Positions 4,443-7,430 of a stretch of DNA of 7,430 nt are shown one piece after another (the stretch's first letter is position 1; each line of letters starts with the position of its first letter). Location of the stretch: the NCBI GenBank assembly GCA_902158745.1, contig CABGHH010000076.1, forward strand, positions 1 to 7,430. The letters run 5' to 3'. The position numbers were made by a program, and so were the translations under genes. The stretch is from Candidatus Methanolliviera sp. GoM_asphalt. Lineage in GTDB: Archaea > Halobacteriota > Methanoliparia > Methanoliparales > Methanoliparaceae. The notes below the pieces were generated by a model, which was not told where the DNA came from, did no database searches, and saw only the letters and a program-made list of their open reading frames with translations.

Positions 4443-7016
4443 TCACTCACCTAACGTAAATATTAATTCTTCGATGCTCTTGAATCTGTATCTTTCAAAT
4501 TCTTCCTGATTCACTCTCGCGAAAGAGCACTTATTTCCCGTCAACGCGGTGGCATCCTCACACCACTGTTTTATCCTTTTATCTTTATATTCAACATCAA
4601 TATCTACTCTTCCCTTCGTCTCGATCACAAAAAATTCGTCTTCCATCGTTTTTATCACAAAATCTGGATGATATGCGGGATGAAAATTTCCTTCAGAGTC
4701 TTTATATTCCACGAAGAACCCTATCTTTGGAACTATTTTACTAAAAGCTTTTATATCTTCAGCCCTATCCAAAAATTTGGCAAAATCTATCTCAAAATTA
4801 TTATCGCATGGAACATAGCTAAATATGCACTTATCAGCAGGATAAACTGGTCTCGACCATACAAAAGGCATTGTATCCGAGAGTTTTATCGTATCCATCT
4901 CTTCAGGTTTCCTTTCGATGAACGTCATCTCCTTAAACGCATTTACAAACAAGCCGATCAATTTTTCTTGAATCTCAGGGGAGCTCAATTTGTAAAGAAC
5001 CCTTGGATCTTCGAGGTTAGCTCTCTCATCAAACAACTTTTCTACCACATATCTCTTTACCAGCGGATAAAAACTTGCAAAAGCACCGCCTATTTTCAGT
5101 TGCTTAAGTATCTGATCTGTATAATAAGCGATCACGCTCTTAGAATTCTGAGGCACAGGCAAATCCCATCTTCTTCTAATCACTTCCACTCCTTTGAGCA
5201 TATCCACAGCAACATATTCCATTTCCAAGATTTTGTTCTCCAAAGGAATATTCAAAGAAGAGAAGTTATCGATCTCCGTCTCATCCAAATAAAATTCTCT
5301 TATGAGAATTCTCGGGCTCAAAAGTGGTATTTCAATATCCTTATCCAATTTATTTTCATCTACAAATATGGTGGTTAAATTAAGCGACTTCCCTGTGTCA
5401 AAACCAGCAAACTTTATACCTTCCTGATCTTCTAATTCTTCGAGAATCTCTATTAGCCCAGGAGGACCTATAATCTCAAGAACATTTATAGATTTGTCTA
5501 TACTTGCCTCTTCTTCAGGGAACATCTTTCTTAATCCCCTCCCAATGACCTGTTCTGGAAGCACTTTTCTTTTTGAAGTATAAGATCTCAACCCAACGAT
5601 GACATTTACATTTCTCACGTCCCAACCCTCATTTAACATCATCGTGCTTACTATCGCTTCCACTCCATTGGGAAATAATTCTTTCAATTCTGGATCCCCT
5701 ATTATCTTTTCAGGTTCGTCGATATTCTTCGCGACCTTTCTTGCTGGCTCCAAATCTTTCTTTTGAATATTTCCTGTGCTATCCGTGTGTATTAGTAATA
5801 CTTTACTTTTAAGATCAGGAATGGAATTAACGTACCCAAATATCTCATCTGCCTCCTTGTTGCAAGGACACTGAAAGAAGAGCACGGGCTTCTTTAATAA
5901 TGGCTTCATCGCCTCTTTGTATTCTCTCCATCTCCTTACCCCCGCGTCGATCCATGCCCTATATCTCTCAACGGCTTTCTTGGATGGAATCTCCTCAGCA
6001 TTCTTAACTATTCCTTTCAGCGGTAATTTTACGATATTCATCTCTATCGCTTCTTTGAGTGAGAAGTCCACGATAATCCACGGGAATAAAGCACCCGTTT
6101 CCGTTTTAGGCGTGGCAGAGAAGTCCAGTTCCATATTTATGCCTCTGCCGTATTGAGAAAGAAGATTTTTATGCAGGTTTAGAAGTATCTTCTTCCATGC
6201 CTTTTCAAAACTGTAAATATGGTGTGCTTCATCCTTCAAAATCATTATATTTGGACAGGATGTTAATATTTCTCTTATCCTGTTCTCCTGATAAATATCT
6301 TGCTTTTTTACATCTTCGAGCACCAAAAGATCATCTACGTACCCTCCAATCTCTTCTTTTTTACTATTTCTCTCTTCTAACTGCTGAATATTGGTTAAAA
6401 ATAGCACATCCTCGGGGATGATATGAATCGGGTCTTCTTTTAGGATCACTTTTAGATTGAACTCTTCCTGCCACTCCGATGGAATAAATGGCCATTTTTC
6501 AAATATCTCACCCTCCTCAAAATCTCTGCGAAGCCTATCATAGATGACGTTCTTCTCTCCTGCGATTAACAAGAACTTAGAGGTATAATCATTTTCGTTC
6601 TCTCTCTTATAATTAAAGTAAGACCAAATTATCGCTAAAGCCATCACAAACGTTTTACCCGAGCCGGTCGCCATTTTAAAGGCATAGAGCGGATATTGGT
6701 CGTAAGAGGGGTTATAATCTTGAATTGGTCCATCGCCAAAATCCCTCGCCATATCCATGAAGTTTCTCTTCTTCATCACTTCATAAATATAGATTAAAGT
6801 TTCAATCGCTTCCCTCTGGCAAAACCATAAAAAAAAGGGCTCGTTATCTTTGATATGATCTTCCTTGAACCAGAACTGCAACAAACGGCGTGTGGTATCT
6901 GTTGTATTGGGATAGCCCTCTTCCCGCCAGGTGAAGACTGCCTTGCGAAGTTCATTGGCTAAGTATGCTCTGCTTGGAAGCCTTTGAGATGGATATAAAA
7001 GTTCTGTCGGTTTCAT
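4443..7016 (-). CDS. Type III restriction Res-like SF2 helicase with C-terminal PD-ExK nuclease
   Basis: An 857-residue DNA translocase-nuclease resembling the Res subunit of type III restriction enzymes. Helicase motifs in order: glutamine motif near Q67 (FCQREA), Walker A ATGSGKT at 116-122, DEAH at 262-265, SATP at 300-303, NEGWDVRNV at 462-470 (motif V) and QVIGRGLR at 489-496 (motif VI). The C-terminal nuclease shows E742, then HPD785 and E799-T-K801 (D-x13-E-x-K), so it looks active. The start is ATG at 7016-7014 with GGGAG 5 bases upstream; an upstream in-frame TTG at 7040 would add eight residues and overlap the previous gene. True type III systems pair Res with an adenine methyltransferase (Mod); none is visible here. 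Co-directional neighbours are an unknown AT-rich gene 20 bases upstream and a small membrane protein 6 bases downstream. A role in defence is likely by family; whether this is type III restriction or another system is open. Confidence 0.88.
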   Translation of the reverse strand: MKPTELLYPSQRLPSRAYLANELRKAVFTWREEGYPNTTDTTRRLLQFWFKEDHIKDNEPFFLWFCQREAIETLIYIYEVMKKRNFMDMARDFGDGPIQDYNPSYDQYPLYAFKMATGSGKTFVMALAIIWSYFNYKRENENDYTSKFLLIAGEKNVIYDRLRRDFEEGEIFEKWPFIPSEWQEEFNLKVILKEDPIHIIPEDVLFLTNIQQLEERNSKKEEIGGYVDDLLVLEDVKKQDIYQENRIREILTSCPNIMILKDEAHHIYSFEKAWKKILLNLHKNLLSQYGRGINMELDFSATPKTETGALFPWIIVDFSLKEAIEMNIVKLPLKGIVKNAEEIPSKKAVERYRAWIDAGVRRWREYKEAMKPLLKKPVLFFQCPCNKEADEIFGYVNSIPDLKSKVLLIHTDSTGNIQKKDLEPARKVAKNIDEPEKIIGDPELKELFPNGVEAIVSTMMLNEGWDVRNVNVIVGLRSYTSKRKVLPEQVIGRGLRKMFPEEEASIDKSINVLEIIGPPGLIEILEELEDQEGIKFAGFDTGKSLNLTTIFVDENKLDKDIEIPLLSPRILIREFYLDETEIDNFSSLNIPLENKILEMEYVAVDMLKGVEVIRRRWDLPVPQNSKSVIAYYTDQILKQLKIGGAFASFYPLVKRYVVEKLFDERANLEDPRVLYKLSSPEIQEKLIGLFVNAFKEMTFIERKPEEMDTIKLSDTMPFVWSRPVYPADKCIFSYVPCDNNFEIDFAKFLDRAEDIKAFSKIVPKIGFFVEYKDSEGNFHPAYHPDFVIKTMEDEFFVIETKGRVDIDVEYKDKRIKQWCEDATALTGNKCSFARVNQEEFERYRFKSIEELIFTLGE
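4447..4452 (-). promoter_or_regulatory. Shine-Dalgarno site of the small membrane protein gene
   Basis: On the minus strand the sequence reads AGGTGA, a strong match to the archaeal anti-Shine-Dalgarno complement GGAGGTGA, 10 bases before the ATG at 4436. It overlaps the last codons of the helicase-nuclease gene, supports translation of the 66-residue frame and suggests coupling to the upstream gene. Confidence 0.6.
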
Positions 7017-7021
7017 TTTTA

Positions 7022-7026
7022 CTCCC
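7022..7026 (-). promoter_or_regulatory. Shine-Dalgarno site fixing the helicase-nuclease start
   Basis: The minus strand reads GGGAG, 5 bases before the ATG at 7016. It is the strongest ribosome site near the gene's 5' end and favours this ATG over the upstream TTG at 7040, which would overlap the stop codon of the preceding gene. Confidence 0.6.
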
Positions 7027-7036
7027 TTCTTCTCTT

Positions 7037-7430
7037 TCAAACCCCTTTAATATACGAGCTATTCACAACAAACTCCACCTTAAAGCCTTTATTTTCTATA
7101 ACTTTTCGCAAAATTGTGTATTCTACTGTGCTGAACTCTTCATAATGGCATAAAGAAGGACAGATGACAACATTTTTATTACGAGGATAAATAGCTATAA
7201 CGCATTTTAGTTGTGTATTGAACCATGCAGTTTCCTCAAGACGATATTGAGTGATAAACTTGTTTTCAGATTCTATGTCAAAATCAGTCATCAATTCTAT
7301 TTGCTTATACAATTCGTCAATTAGTTCATAATCTTTTTCTATTAAATCATTAAGTATTATTAATAGTAATATATCGCTTTTCTTTATTTGCTTCTTAACT
7401 CTTTCTTTATTTAATGTATTGACTAAATTA
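7037..7430 (-). CDS. Incomplete AT-rich gene of unknown function (C-terminal part)
   Basis: This frame has no stop from the right edge to the TGA at 7039-7037, giving 130 visible residues; its start lies outside the window. A TTG at 7312 is inside the frame and is not needed as a start. I recognise no family. The visible part begins with a charged, helix-like stretch containing the hydrophobic segment ILLLIILNDL, then an acidic helical region, and ends in a more mixed alpha/beta part with CVIAIYPRNKNVVICPSLC, where three cysteines occur within 19 residues. It ends 20 bases before the helicase-nuclease start on the same strand, so the two are probably co-transcribed. Composition is striking: by hand count only 20 of the last 110 bases are G or C, against about half in the CoA-transferase gene. 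This suggests horizontally acquired DNA. It does not look like a Mod methyltransferase in the visible part. Confidence 0.6.
   Translation of the reverse strand, partial: NLVNTLNKERVKKQIKKSDILLLIILNDLIEKDYELIDELYKQIELMTDFDIESENKFITQYRLEETAWFNTQLKCVIAIYPRNKNVVICPSLCHYEEFSTVEYTILRKVIENKGFKVEFVVNSSYIKGV

Noticed and set aside
4279..4509. 76-codon plus-strand frame overlapping the small membrane protein
   Set aside because: It overlaps the helicase-nuclease 3' end, opposes the local gene direction, and the minus-strand frame has the ribosome site and tight spacing.
4668..5378. 236-codon open frame on the plus strand
   Set aside because: It lies wholly antisense to the helicase-nuclease, whose motifs are unmistakable, and its translation has no domain pattern.
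6829..6836. A8 run (T8 on the coding strand) in the helicase-nuclease gene
   Set aside because: It lies within the conserved N-terminal helicase region (EPFFLWFCQRE), so a slip would only destroy the protein; treated as ordinary codon use.
7017..7040. TTG start at 7040 for the helicase-nuclease
   Set aside because: It would overlap the previous gene's stop; GGGAG at ideal spacing supports the ATG at 7016.
1..7430. CRISPR arrays, tRNA or rRNA genes, insertion sequences
   Set aside because: I found no regularly spaced repeats, cloverleaf-like segments, transposase motifs or terminal inverted repeats.

Overview
This window looks like chromosomal DNA from a euryarchaeon, probably a methanogen or an anaerobic methane- or alkane-oxidising relative. 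The evidence is an archaeal-type FAD synthetase (RibL), a protein I assign to the archaeal family DUF2124, a small JAMM metallopeptidase of archaeal style, a TATA-type promoter about 27 bases before a start codon, and GGAGGTGA-like ribosome binding sites. The lineage is an inference; no rRNA or tRNA gene is present to fix it.

Plus strand, left half. After about 150 bases of AT-rich intergenic DNA comes a RecB/Cas4-like PD-(D/E)XK nuclease with four cysteines placed for an iron-sulfur cluster (155-910). Two dyads and a probable promoter follow. Next is a 615-residue fusion of an acetyl-CoA hydrolase/CoA-transferase with a GNAT acetyltransferase (987-2834), then, 9 bases later, the DUF2124-like protein (2844-3320). 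The last two look like a two-gene operon.

Minus strand, right half. Reading right to left are an incomplete, very AT-rich unknown gene entering from the right edge (7430-7037), a large superfamily 2 helicase with a C-terminal PD-ExK nuclease resembling type III restriction (Res) subunits (7016-4443), a 66-residue two-helix membrane protein with a glycine zipper (4436-4236), a JAMM peptidase (4208-3732), and RibL (3738-3307). Gaps of 20, 6 and 27 bases and a 7-base overlap suggest one transcription unit. The two blocks converge and overlap by 14 bases at 3307-3320.

How the genes fit together. The CoA-transferase/GNAT protein probably serves acyl-CoA metabolism, possibly with built-in regulation by acetylation, and RibL makes FAD. 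The helicase-nuclease has no DNA methyltransferase partner in the window and lies next to a small membrane protein and an unknown AT-rich gene. This makes it the best candidate for an undescribed, defence-like module, although the JAMM-RibL pair may simply be housekeeping genes co-transcribed with it. A second point of interest is an A8 run exactly at the linker of the fusion protein: both alternative frames stop within four codons, so a slip there would release a complete CoA-transferase without its GNAT domain.
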